The notes: generated by a model not told the origin, from the letters alone. 5,924 nucleotides of DNA from an uncultured Succinatimonas sp. (GCF_905203285.1 NZ_CAJKVK010000108.1:1-5924); one strand, 5' to 3'; shown: positions 1-5,750, counted from the stretch's first letter. Translations and numbers: made by a program.

Positions 1-966
1 GAAACTTTAGAAGAACTTAAAGTGGATATCGGTAAGCTTTATCCTTTGTCTCCGCTTGAAGGTGAATTTGATGCCGTTACTTTAAACGGCCGCAATCATA
101 TGATAGAACCGGTTTCGTCTTTTGATTTCTCTAAAGCACAAGTTGCCATGTTTTTATGTCCGCCAGATGAGAGTAAAAGGCTTTGTGATAAAGCAACTGA
201 GGCTGGATGTATCGTTATAGATAACAGTAGACGTTTTTCAGGGGATGACAATGTTCCGTTGGTGCTGCCTGAACTTAATCCGTATACGGTAAAAGAAGCT
301 CTTGAGCGTAAAGTTGTTATTCCTCCGGCATCAGTCAGTGCCGAGCTTGCATTAAGCTTGTCGGTATTACACGATGAATTCGGAGTGGCAAGAGCCCAGG
401 TAACGGCGCTTGAATCCGTGTCGGAACACGGACGTGCCGGCACTGAAACACTGGCACGTGAAACCACTTTACTGTTAAACGGCATGGCGCTTGAGGATAA
501 TGATTTCCCGGCACAGCTTGCTTTTAACATACATACCAGAATCGGTGATTTAAGCGAAAGCGGCTACTCAACTCATGAGGAAGTAGTGCGTCATGAGTTA
601 AAAAGGCTCTTAGGTGATTTTGAGCGCGGCTTTGATTTTACTTCAATTCAAGTTCCGGTTTTTTACGGACATACTGTTGTAGTCCATGTTGAGCTTGAAG
701 AAGATGTTCCTGAAGGCGCGGTTGAAGATGCTTTCAATGCTTGTGAGTGGATTAAAGTTGCCGATAAAGATGAGCTTTTAACCCCGGTAACGCATGGTAT
801 TAACGAGACTAAATTGTTAATTACAAGATTGCACGCCGACCCTTCTTCACGCCGTGGATTTGATTTTATCGTGCTTATGGATAATGCTCGTCGCGGTGAA
901 GCTTATTCATGCGTTCAGATAGCAAATCTTTTAGGTAAAGAGCTTAATCTTATTAAAAATGATTAG
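1..966 (+). CDS. usg: UsG-like aspartate-semialdehyde dehydrogenase homologue, 5' end cut by window
   Basis: The frame is open from base 1 (visible start ETLEELK) with no stop upstream, so the GTG at 22 is internal and about 20 residues are missing, including the N-terminal Rossmann glycine loop; 321 residues are visible against about 337 in E. coli UsG. Family landmarks seen: NVPLVLPELNP near residues 85-95, QLAFNIHTRIG near 170, VPVFYGH ending at H224, and a C-terminal DNARRGEAYSCVQIANLL. True Asd uses a Cys nucleophile in an NPxC context; here the aligned stretch is IPPAS, with Ser (codon 331-333) at the Cys position. The substrate-binding Arg before VPVFYGH is Gln (codon 649-651), while the His (670-672) is kept. 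E. coli UsG shows the same kind of losses. So this is very probably not the lysine/threonine-pathway enzyme, and its role is unknown. Its 3' end overlaps the next gene by 8 bases, which suggests translational coupling. Confidence 0.85.
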   Translation, partial: ETLEELKVDIGKLYPLSPLEGEFDAVTLNGRNHMIEPVSSFDFSKAQVAMFLCPPDESKRLCDKATEAGCIVIDNSRRFSGDDNVPLVLPELNPYTVKEALERKVVIPPASVSAELALSLSVLHDEFGVARAQVTALESVSEHGRAGTETLARETTLLLNGMALEDNDFPAQLAFNIHTRIGDLSESGYSTHEEVVRHELKRLLGDFERGFDFTSIQVPVFYGHTVVVHVELEEDVPEGAVEDAFNACEWIKVADKDELLTPVTHGINETKLLITRLHADPSSRRGFDFIVLMDNARRGEAYSCVQIANLLGKELNLIKND

Positions 967-1624
967 TACTCTTGAGTGCCTGGGACTTGACGAAAGTCGT
1001 TTGGTAAAGCTTTTTGATACCGAGCTTTTAGCCGACATAGATGCGGCGGCGGCTTTAGGTTTACTTGTCGATAAAGCTTTAAGCGACGGCTTTTCTCTTG
1101 ATGTCGCATCTGCTTATCGGTCATTTTCGCGGCAGTGCGCAATATTTGATGCTAAATGGAACGGCTTAAGACCGGTCCTTGATCAAAATGAGCATCCTAT
1201 TGATATAAGCAATTTGACTCCGACAGACAAAGTAGCGGCAATTTGCCGCTTTTCTGCAATTCCCGGTTTTTCTCGTCATCATTTCGGTACTGATTTTGAT
1301 ATTTACTCAAAATCCATGCTGCCAGATGGTGAAAATTTACAGCTTACGGCTTATGAATATGAAAAAGGCTCTTATTTCTATTCTTTAGGTTTGTGGCTTG
1401 AAGAAAATTTAGATTCATTTGGTTTTATAAGACCGTATTCAGGCAAAAACATGGGATATGAGCCGTGGCATATTTCATATAAAGAAAAAGCAGAAAAATA
1501 TTTGAACGCTTTTTCTTTTGATGCTGCTGTGGATGTATTGTTAAAGTCCTCGTATCCTTGGGCTAAACATTGTGTTGATTTTGCCAAAAATAATTACAGG
1601 CAATTGCTAGGTATTGTCAGGTGA
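959..1624 (+). CDS. M15B (VanY-like) D-Ala-D-Ala carboxypeptidase-family zinc peptidase
   Basis: The 221-residue protein carries the signature of M15B peptidases: SAYRSFSRQ (51-59), IPGFSRHHFGTDFD (101-114) giving Zn ligands H107 and D114 (H-x6-D), and EPWHISY (168-174) giving catalytic E168 and Zn ligand H171. Known family members trim terminal D-alanine from peptidoglycan stem peptides. This one has no signal peptide or membrane anchor: the N-terminus (MISTLECLGLDESRLVKLF) is not hydrophobic enough. It may therefore act in the cytoplasm on recycled muropeptides or on another peptide; that is inference. The ATG lies in an ATGATTAG overlap with the stop of the usg-like gene and only a distant weak GAG precedes it, so initiation probably depends on ribosomes finishing the upstream gene. 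All catalytic residues are present, so it is probably an active enzyme. Confidence 0.88.
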   Translation: MISTLECLGLDESRLVKLFDTELLADIDAAAALGLLVDKALSDGFSLDVASAYRSFSRQCAIFDAKWNGLRPVLDQNEHPIDISNLTPTDKVAAICRFSAIPGFSRHHFGTDFDIYSKSMLPDGENLQLTAYEYEKGSYFYSLGLWLEENLDSFGFIRPYSGKNMGYEPWHISYKEKAEKYLNAFSFDAAVDVLLKSSYPWAKHCVDFAKNNYRQLLGIVR

Positions 1625-1711
1625 TTAAACCAATAACAGTTTAAATTTGCTTTAGCACGATAAGTCTTTTACCGATTAAAACCGATATTTGGAAGTAAGA
1701 CAAAAGAAATT

Positions 1712-1739
1712 TTTACAGCTAAGGGTAAACTAAGATAAA
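1712..1739 (+). promoter_or_regulatory. Weak candidate promoter for the exported protein-trxB unit
   Basis: TTTACA (1712-1717, five of six matches to the -35 consensus) is followed after 16 bases by GATAAA (1734-1739, a poor -10). The 162-base gap after the M15B gene, with no clear intrinsic terminator at its start, is the natural place for the promoter of the downstream pair. The A-rich composition makes chance matches likely, so this is only a candidate. Confidence 0.25.
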
Positions 1740-1762
1740 GATCTTAAAGTAAGAATAAAGAT
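1731..1762 (+). repeat. Imperfect direct repeat in the A-rich leader
   Basis: TAAGATAAAGAT (1731-1742) recurs as TAAGAATAAAGAT (1750-1762), with one inserted A. The starts are 19 bases apart, close to two helical turns. The repeats lie between the candidate -10 element and the AAGGAG ribosome site (1775-1780) of the exported protein. They could be operator half-sites or simple purine-rich leader sequence. Confidence 0.4.
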
Positions 1763-1786
1763 AAACTTTGATAAAAGGAGTTTAGT

Positions 1787-2281
1787 ATGAACTTTAAGAC
1801 TATTCCCGTTGCTGTTGCTTTGTTAAGCGCTGTTTCCTTATCTTCTCTTGCAATTGCGGCTCCTGATAATATCGATCCTGCTTCAGTGCGCGGATTTGAT
1901 ACCGTAGCGCCGCGTCCTGTTGCAGATGTGCCTCCTCCTTGTCCTTACTATGATGATTTCGGCCCTCGCCATCACCGTATGTTGAGATCTCCTGTCATGG
2001 CGGAGCGTTACGGTCAGCAGGTCGATGAGCTTGACAAGATTGAGTCGCAGCTTTTTGTTGAAAGAAAGGTATTAAAGGCTTTAGAACGTGCCGATGATCC
2101 GAATGTCCAGGAAATTCGTAAGCAGGCACAGACTGTAGCTGATTTAGAATCTCAAAAACGTGAAAAAGAACGCTTACTTATGCAACAATTTGTAAAAGAT
2201 GGCGGATATAAAGATTGTCCTTATTATGATGAATATGATCGTGGCCCAGGGCCTCGTCATCATCGCTTCAGACATTGGTAG
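1787..2281 (+). CDS. Exported ZraP/Spy-like protein with duplicated Cys/His motif
   Basis: A clear Sec signal peptide covers residues 1-24 (basic NFK start, hydrophobic core, AIA before APDN), so the mature 140-residue protein should be periplasmic. A helical, charged core (about 70-137, VMAERYGQQVDELDK onward) resembles the antiparallel hairpin of the ZraP/Spy/CpxP family, including a break at ADDPN (102-106) where ZraP has its PPD turn. The core is framed by two copies of one motif: CPYYDDF-GPRHHR (52-64) and CPYYDEYDRGP-GPRHHR (144-160). These hold the only two cysteines, C52 and C144, so one disulfide or a shared metal site is possible. Family members are metal-binding periplasmic chaperones induced by envelope stress; the assignment rests on architecture and composition, not strong identity. 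The start has an excellent AAGGAG at 1775-1780, 6 bases upstream. trxB begins 8 bases downstream. Confidence 0.7.
   Translation: MNFKTIPVAVALLSAVSLSSLAIAAPDNIDPASVRGFDTVAPRPVADVPPPCPYYDDFGPRHHRMLRSPVMAERYGQQVDELDKIESQLFVERKVLKALERADDPNVQEIRKQAQTVADLESQKREKERLLMQQFVKDGGYKDCPYYDEYDRGPGPRHHRFRHW
1940..2266 (+). repeat. Internal coding duplication (two CPYYD...GPRHHR blocks)
   Basis: Bases 1940-1956 (TGTCCTTACTATGATGA) match 2216-2232 at 16 of 17 positions. Bases 1961-1978 match 2249-2266 at 14 of 18, with differences mainly at third codon positions. Protein conservation with synonymous change suggests an old duplication kept by selection. The two blocks sit at the two ends of the mature protein. 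Confidence 0.75.
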
Positions 2282-2289
2282 AGTTGCAT

Positions 2290-3237
2290 ATGGAACAAGG
2301 TGAAATTTTAAACGTTGTAATTATAGGTTCAGGACCTGCCGGATACACGGCAGGAATTTATACTGCTCGAGCCGGCCTTAAGCCGGTTCTGGTAGCAGGA
2401 TCCGAGGTCGGAGGACAACTTATTTCAACTCCTGAAATCGGAAATTGGCCCGGAGAGAAAGATAATCCCTCAGGTTTTGATCTGATGCAAAAGCTTCAAG
2501 ATCATGCCAAATCCCTCGGTACTGAAATTATTTTCGATACGGTTACTAAAGTAGATTTAAAAGATAAGGTTAAAACTTTAACTTTAAGCTCAGGTAAGGT
2601 GCTAAAGGCGCTTTCGGTAATTGTCGCAACCGGAGCTAAAGCACGCTTTTTGGGTATTGAATCTGAAAATAAATATAAAGGTCACGGAGTTTCAGCATGC
2701 GCAACTTGTGACGGATTTTTCTTTAGAAAAAAGGATGTCGCGGTAGTCGGCGGAGGATCGGCTGCTTTCGTGGAGGCTATCTTTTTGGCATCTTTATGCA
2801 ATAAAGTTTATTTAGTGCATCGCCGTCAGGGCTTTAGATCTGAAAATGTGCTTATAGATAAATTTAAAGCTTTGGTAGCAGAAGGAAAAGCCGAATTCGT
2901 GCTTGATGCCGTGGTCGATGAAATTAAAGGTGACGGTAATGCCGTTAACGCCTTAGCCGTTGAATTTAAGGATGGAACTAAACGCGACTTGCCCGTACAG
3001 GGCGTGTTTGTCGCCATAGGTCATGCTCCGGCAACTGACATCTTTAAAGATGATTTGGAACTTGATGGGGATGGTTATATCGTTTTGCATAAAGAAAACG
3101 GAGCTGCCGCTACTTCATGCCCTGGTGTCTTTGCCGCAGGAGATTGTGCCGATAAAGTGTATCGTCAGGCGATAACTTCGGCAGGAAGCGGTTGTCAGGC
3201 AGCGCTTGATGCCGAAAAATATCTGTTAAATGCCTGA
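2290..3237 (+). CDS. trxB: Thioredoxin reductase (NADPH, FAD flavoprotein)
   Basis: Cytoplasmic enzyme that passes electrons from NADPH through FAD and a redox-active disulfide to thioredoxin. Seen in order: FAD-binding VVIIGSGPAG (9-18), redox-active CATC (C137, C140) in GVSACATCDGFF, NADPH Rossmann loop GGGSAA (154-159), phosphate-binding HRRQGFR (177-183), and the C-terminal VFAAGDCADKVYRQAITSAGSGCQAALDAE that closes the FAD site. The length is 315 residues against 321 in E. coli. I chose ATG 2290 over the in-frame TTG at 2275: the ATG gives the usual short lead-in to the FAD motif, has a weak GTAGAG 6 bases upstream, and does not overlap the previous gene. One small oddity: the usual GGG-(N/D)-(T/S)-A-x-E-E-A reads GGGSAAFVEA, losing the first Glu. 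It lies 8 bases behind the exported protein gene and is probably co-transcribed with it. Confidence 0.97.
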   Translation: MEQGEILNVVIIGSGPAGYTAGIYTARAGLKPVLVAGSEVGGQLISTPEIGNWPGEKDNPSGFDLMQKLQDHAKSLGTEIIFDTVTKVDLKDKVKTLTLSSGKVLKALSVIVATGAKARFLGIESENKYKGHGVSACATCDGFFFRKKDVAVVGGGSAAFVEAIFLASLCNKVYLVHRRQGFRSENVLIDKFKALVAEGKAEFVLDAVVDEIKGDGNAVNALAVEFKDGTKRDLPVQGVFVAIGHAPATDIFKDDLELDGDGYIVLHKENGAAATSCPGVFAAGDCADKVYRQAITSAGSGCQAALDAEKYLLNA

Positions 3238-4392
3238 TTAATTTAAAAGACGCTCTAAGGTTTTGATAAAAATAAGGCTTAGAGCGTCAAGAGATGAAGC
3301 TGCCACTTTTTCATTAATCTGGTGAATGGTGGCGCTTTTTGGTCCGAACTCCACAACCTTGGTGCCAAGCGGGGCGATAAACCTGCCGTCAGACGTTCCT
3401 CCTGATGTGGATAGATTCGGTGTGACGCCGGTTACTTCTACAATAGATTCAGACAAGGCTTTAGATAATTGGGAGTTTCCTGAAATAAACGGCAAGCCGT
3501 TAAGCTTAAAGCGTACCTGACAGTTAAGTTTTAAATTATCTATTTGTTTTTCAACAAATTCTTTTATTGAATCGAAACTTTCTTCATTATTAAAGCGCCA
3601 GTTGCACATAAAGTAGCAAGATTCGGGAACCACGTTTTCAGCGCTCGTGCCGCTTTTTATGTTTGTCAGCTCAAAAGATGTAGCCGGGAAAAATTCATTG
3701 CCTGAATCAAGCTTAGTATTAAGCGCATTGATAAGTTTTGCGGCGTCATGAATCGGATTGTGAACCCGTTCAGGATAGGCGACATGTCCTTGCTTGCCTA
3801 TTACGGTAATATGAGCGGTAAGCGATCCTCGACGTCCGACTTTAATCGTGTCGCCGAAAACTTTTTCGGAAGACGGTTCGCCTACGATACAAAAATCAGG
3901 GATAAGATTTTCTTTTTTCAGTTCGTTTGCAACGAAAGGAACACCGCCTGAGGCATCTCCCTCTTCGTTTGAAGTTATCAATAATCCCAGTGTGCCTTTG
4001 TGATTGGGGTATTTTTTAACATATTCACAAAGAGCCTCGGTCATTGCAGCATCGGAGCCTTTCATGTCGGCGCTGCCGCGTCCTTGCAACATAAGACCTT
4101 CTTTTTCATCCTCTAGGAAAGTAGGAGAAAAAGGATCGCTTGTCCATAAAGATAAATCACCGGGAGGTACTACGTCGGTGTGTCCAAGAAAAAGAATAAA
4201 AGGACTGCCTTGGCCGTGAGTGGCTAAAAGATTTAAGGTTTGACTGCCTTCTTCTTTATAAGATTTAACGGTAAAGCCTGCAGATAAAAAGCGTTTGGCA
4301 AGAATTTTCTGGCAGTCTGCATCATCAGGGGTAATTGATTTACAGGCAATTAACTGCTTTGCAAGGGAAATAACTGGACTTGAATGTGACAT
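3238..4392 (-). CDS. dapE: N-succinyl-L,L-diaminopimelate desuccinylase
   Basis: M20-family dinuclear zinc hydrolase that removes succinate from N-succinyl-L,L-diaminopimelate, giving L,L-DAP for lysine and peptidoglycan. Counting from ATG 4392 (384 residues; E. coli has 375), the ligands visible by comparison with E. coli DapE are H71 in GHTDVVPPG, bridging D109 in SADMKG, the E143-E144 pair in SNEEG (catalytic base and metal ligand), E172 in VGEPSSE and H357 in ATIHQINE. The TSGGTSDGRFIA block (329-340) and GRRGSLTAHI...GHVAYP lid region are also intact. A TTG two codons upstream (4398) could start the frame, but ATG 4392 gives MSHSSPVISL, matching the E. coli N-terminus. No clear Shine-Dalgarno precedes either start. 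The gene ends back to back with trxB: the TGA (3235-3237) and the complement of TAA (3238-3240) touch. Confidence 0.96.
   Translation of the reverse strand: MSHSSPVISLAKQLIACKSITPDDADCQKILAKRFLSAGFTVKSYKEEGSQTLNLLATHGQGSPFILFLGHTDVVPPGDLSLWTSDPFSPTFLEDEKEGLMLQGRGSADMKGSDAAMTEALCEYVKKYPNHKGTLGLLITSNEEGDASGGVPFVANELKKENLIPDFCIVGEPSSEKVFGDTIKVGRRGSLTAHITVIGKQGHVAYPERVHNPIHDAAKLINALNTKLDSGNEFFPATSFELTNIKSGTSAENVVPESCYFMCNWRFNNEESFDSIKEFVEKQIDNLKLNCQVRFKLNGLPFISGNSQLSKALSESIVEVTGVTPNLSTSGGTSDGRFIAPLGTKVVEFGPKSATIHQINEKVAASSLDALSLIFIKTLERLLN
3242..3288 (-). terminator. Intragenic intrinsic-terminator-like hairpin at the 3' end of dapE
   Basis: A perfect 11-bp inverted repeat, GACGCTCTAAG (3249-3259) and CTTAGAGCGTC (3278-3288), has an 18-base loop. 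Read on the minus strand it is followed by TTTTAAAT, a short U run, so its polarity fits dapE. It lies wholly within the last 17 codons, and the expected release point is at or just before the dapE stop. Read on the plus strand, 12 bases past the trxB stop, the same hairpin has no T run and could only serve as a 3'-end stabiliser. Confidence 0.5.
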
Positions 4393-4412
4393 GGACAAAG
4401 CTTTGCGGTAAC

Positions 4413-4448
4413 TAAAAAGACAAGACGCAAGGAATTGCCTTGCGTCTT
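4413..4448 (-). terminator. Intrinsic terminator after the 214-aa gene, just upstream of dapE
   Basis: A perfect 11-bp stem, AAGACGCAAGG (4422-4432) with CCTTGCGTCTT (4438-4448), has a 5-base loop. On the minus strand it is followed by GTCTTTTTAG. It begins 4 bases after the stop of the 214-aa gene. The T run ends about 20 bases before the dapE ATG, so it stands between the two genes and should insulate or attenuate dapE. Confidence 0.85.
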
Positions 4449-4452
4449 ATGG

Positions 4453-5097
4453 TTAATCATCTTCTGACGGATATTGTAAGAAGAGTTTGCGTTCAAGACG
4501 CAGGAATTGATAAGCCTTAGTGTCTTTGGCGTTCATCGGATCGTATTTTCCGTAGCGGATTTGGCGCAGCAGATCGCGATCTTCATCGGAAATTGCGTCA
4601 CTGGCTTTAATGTATTGACGGATAAAATCACCGGCAAGAAGCTTATCCCACGGATAGACGGTGGAAATGGAACGGAGAATCAACATAGAAAGCATGTCGA
4701 CGCTGATAACGCATTTTTCAGACAATTTATCAAGGAAATGCTCAAAGTTATGATAATCGTCAGCATAAGCGTAAAAAGGCAGAGATGAGCTGACCGCTCC
4801 GTCTAAATATTCGATAGTGCAGGTGTTGTCATCATTTACGCGGATAAAAGCCGGAGTCAATTCGGCTTTGGCGCAGTGATCTTTAATTTGCTGCTTGACG
4901 TTCTCATCCTCGCATAAAAGCAGGGGCTTTTGGTTCATGAGGGCTAAAACTTCAAGAACGTCGTCAATTCCGCAGGTCTCAACTTCTTCTGCGGTAACGA
5001 AAACGCATAATTGGGCATTGAGCGGATTTTCAGGCGGACGCATTACTTTATGGGCATCCGGAGGACAATCAGGATGCATTCTTTCAATCTGAGACAT
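4453..5097 (-). CDS. Uncharacterised cytoplasmic protein (214 aa)
   Basis: I do not recognise this family. The protein has no signal peptide and no membrane helix. It opens with a Pro/His/Cys-containing segment, MHPDCPPDAHKVMRPPENP (7-25). An alternating hydrophobic part follows (about 28-100, for example QLCVFVTAEEVE and KPLLLCEDENVKQQIKDHC), which reads like a small alpha/beta domain. The C-terminal part (about 112-210) looks helical, with FEHFLDKLSEKCVISVDMLSMLILRSIS and a charged tail ending SEDD. Seven cysteines (11, 31, 42, 62, 75, 93, 129) are scattered without a CxxC pair. The start is secure: AAAAGGAG at 5104-5111 lies 6 bases before ATG 5097, with a promoter just upstream. A terminator follows the stop, so it is probably a single-gene unit. 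It is conserved in style with its neighbours (similar GC and codon use), unlike the AT-rich genes to its right. Confidence 0.85.
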   Translation of the reverse strand: MSQIERMHPDCPPDAHKVMRPPENPLNAQLCVFVTAEEVETCGIDDVLEVLALMNQKPLLLCEDENVKQQIKDHCAKAELTPAFIRVNDDNTCTIEYLDGAVSSSLPFYAYADDYHNFEHFLDKLSEKCVISVDMLSMLILRSISTVYPWDKLLAGDFIRQYIKASDAISDEDRDLLRQIRYGKYDPMNAKDTKAYQFLRLERKLFLQYPSEDD

Positions 5098-5122
5098 GTT
5101 CTACTCCTTTTGGTTAAGCCGT

Positions 5123-5151
5123 ATTGTAGCAAAAGTTTATGGGTGTTGCAG
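5123..5151 (-). promoter_or_regulatory. Extended -10 promoter of the 214-aa gene
   Basis: On the minus strand, TACAAT (5128-5123) is preceded by TGC, giving an extended -10 (TGCTACAAT). CTGCAA (5151-5146) lies 17 bases upstream as a weak -35. Transcription would start near 5116, leaving a leader of about 18 bases that contains just the AAAAGGAG ribosome site. The good -10 compensates for the poor -35, and the geometry fits the single-gene unit that follows. Confidence 0.6.
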
Positions 5152-5430
5152 GAGGGAGAAACGCAGAGTGTGATTGTCTTTTTTACCTGAAGAAAATATC
5201 GTTTATTTAAATTAAAGAAGGAGAAAAGAAAGATTGTCTTATCATTTAAATCTCATTAAAAACCTTTCATTTCATGATATTAATTATGTTTGGGATCAAA
5301 AATTTTTAATTTTAGAACGTATAAAAACAAACCGCTCTAAAGCGGTTGTTAAATTAACTTAGCTTGTTTTGCTATTTAATAAAAGCTATTCAAACTTATG
5401 CATGTATAAATATATTTGATATATGAACGA
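5152..5430. other. AT-rich spacer between the 214-aa gene promoter and the small-protein unit
   Basis: Apart from the terminator at 5323-5347 I see no convincing gene in this stretch. It contains a short plus-strand frame from a TTG at 5234 behind an AAGGAG (5218-5223), 42 codons ending at 5362, which I do not accept because it runs through the terminator. The 9-mer GATTGTCTT occurs at 5172-5180 and 5232-5240. From about 5160 rightwards the sequence is visibly richer in A and T than the rest of the window. Confidence 0.5.
5323..5347 (-). terminator. Intrinsic terminator of the small envelope-protein unit
   Basis: The stem AACCGCT (5330-5336) pairs with AGCGGTT (5341-5347) across a 4-base loop. 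On the minus strand it is followed by TGTTTTTAT. It is the first hairpin-plus-T-run downstream of the 29-aa gene (stop at 5431), so it most likely ends that transcript. On the plus strand the following bases (GTTAAATTAA) form a poorer T run. Confidence 0.7.
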
Positions 5431-5520
5431 TTATTTTTTAAATAAATAATAAACACTATAAGAGCATATAAAAGCAAAGCATACACTTGCAATTACAGCA
5501 ATATAAAAACCTAAATCCAT
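5431..5520 (-). CDS. 29-aa single-helix membrane protein
   Basis: The frame runs from ATG 5520 to TAA 5433-5431 and encodes MDLGFYIAVIASVCFAFICS plus YSVYYLFKK. Residues about 4-25 form one hydrophobic helix. The N-terminus is acidic (D2) and the C-terminus is KK, so the positive-inside rule predicts the C-terminus in the cytoplasm. It carries two Cys (14 and 19). It begins 2 bases after the stop of the 75-aa gene, with AGAGG (5533-5529) 8 bases upstream inside that gene, which is a typical coupled arrangement. No function is known to me. The case for its being real is the placement, the ribosome site and the well-formed helix with a lysine stop-transfer end. It is too short for most gene finders. 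Confidence 0.65.
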   Translation of the reverse strand: MDLGFYIAVIASVCFAFICSYSVYYLFKK

Positions 5521-5522
5521 AA

Positions 5523-5750
5523 TTAAAGCCTCTCTAAATCTTTGCCTATGTGCTTAATATAAATTATAGTTGAGATCAAAGTCATAAAAAGCAAGATGAG
5601 CGCAATTGATAAAAAAATATTTTGATAAATGTTTAATTTTTCGTAATTGATAAATAAAAACGCAATGACTGCAAAAATTGTGCTTAATAACGCAAACAAA
5701 AAACCTTTTGCAATGTCAGCATAATATTTAATTTTATCTGCTTTTGCCAC
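5523..5750 (-). CDS. 75-aa inner-membrane protein with two helices
   Basis: Starts at GTG 5750, one base after the lipoprotein stop. An ATG overlaps at 5752 but lies in another frame. The N-terminal MAKADKIKYYADIAKG is basic and amphipathic. Helix 1 spans about 16-34 (GFLFALLSTIFAVIAFLFI), a short loop NYEKLNIYQN follows, helix 2 spans about 44-65 (NIFLSIALILLFMTLISTIIYI), and the tail KHIGKDLERL is basic. Both ends are predicted cytoplasmic. I recognise no named family and see no catalytic motif. The two neighbours, 1 and 2 bases away, also encode tiny envelope proteins, so the three probably act together at the membrane. Codon use is strongly AT-rich compared with dapE or trxB, which could mean transfer or relaxed selection. 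Confidence 0.8.
   Translation of the reverse strand: MAKADKIKYYADIAKGFLFALLSTIFAVIAFLFINYEKLNIYQNIFLSIALILLFMTLISTIIYIKHIGKDLERL

Noticed and set aside
96..530. 144-codon frame on the minus strand inside the usg-like gene
   Set aside because: It lies antisense to a clearly recognised coding sequence, has a Ser-rich composition typical of shadow frames, and no ribosome site was seen.
22..966. GTG at 22 as the true start of the usg-like gene
   Set aside because: The frame is open to the window edge and the residues before it (ETLEELK) align with the E. coli UsG N-terminal region, so the start lies outside the window.
1625..1644. TTAAAC...GTTTAA inverted repeat right after the M15B stop
   Set aside because: Only 6 A/T-rich pairs with an 8-base loop and no T run; too weak for an intrinsic terminator.
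2275..2289. TTG at 2275 as the trxB start
   Set aside because: It would overlap the preceding gene, has no Shine-Dalgarno, and adds five residues not usual in TrxB; ATG 2290 fits better.
3326..4219. Plus-strand frames of 64-71 codons inside dapE
   Set aside because: Antisense shadows of a well-supported gene, with no ribosome sites noted and no recognisable domains.
4396..4405. Palindrome CAAAGCTTTG just upstream of the dapE ATG
   Set aside because: A 10-base palindrome without spacing or partner sites; could be an operator, but chance is as likely.
5234..5362. Plus-strand 42-codon frame from TTG behind AAGGAG (5218-5223)
   Set aside because: TTG start, no promoter recognised, no recognisable product, and it runs through the minus-strand terminator hairpin; probably chance in AT-rich DNA.
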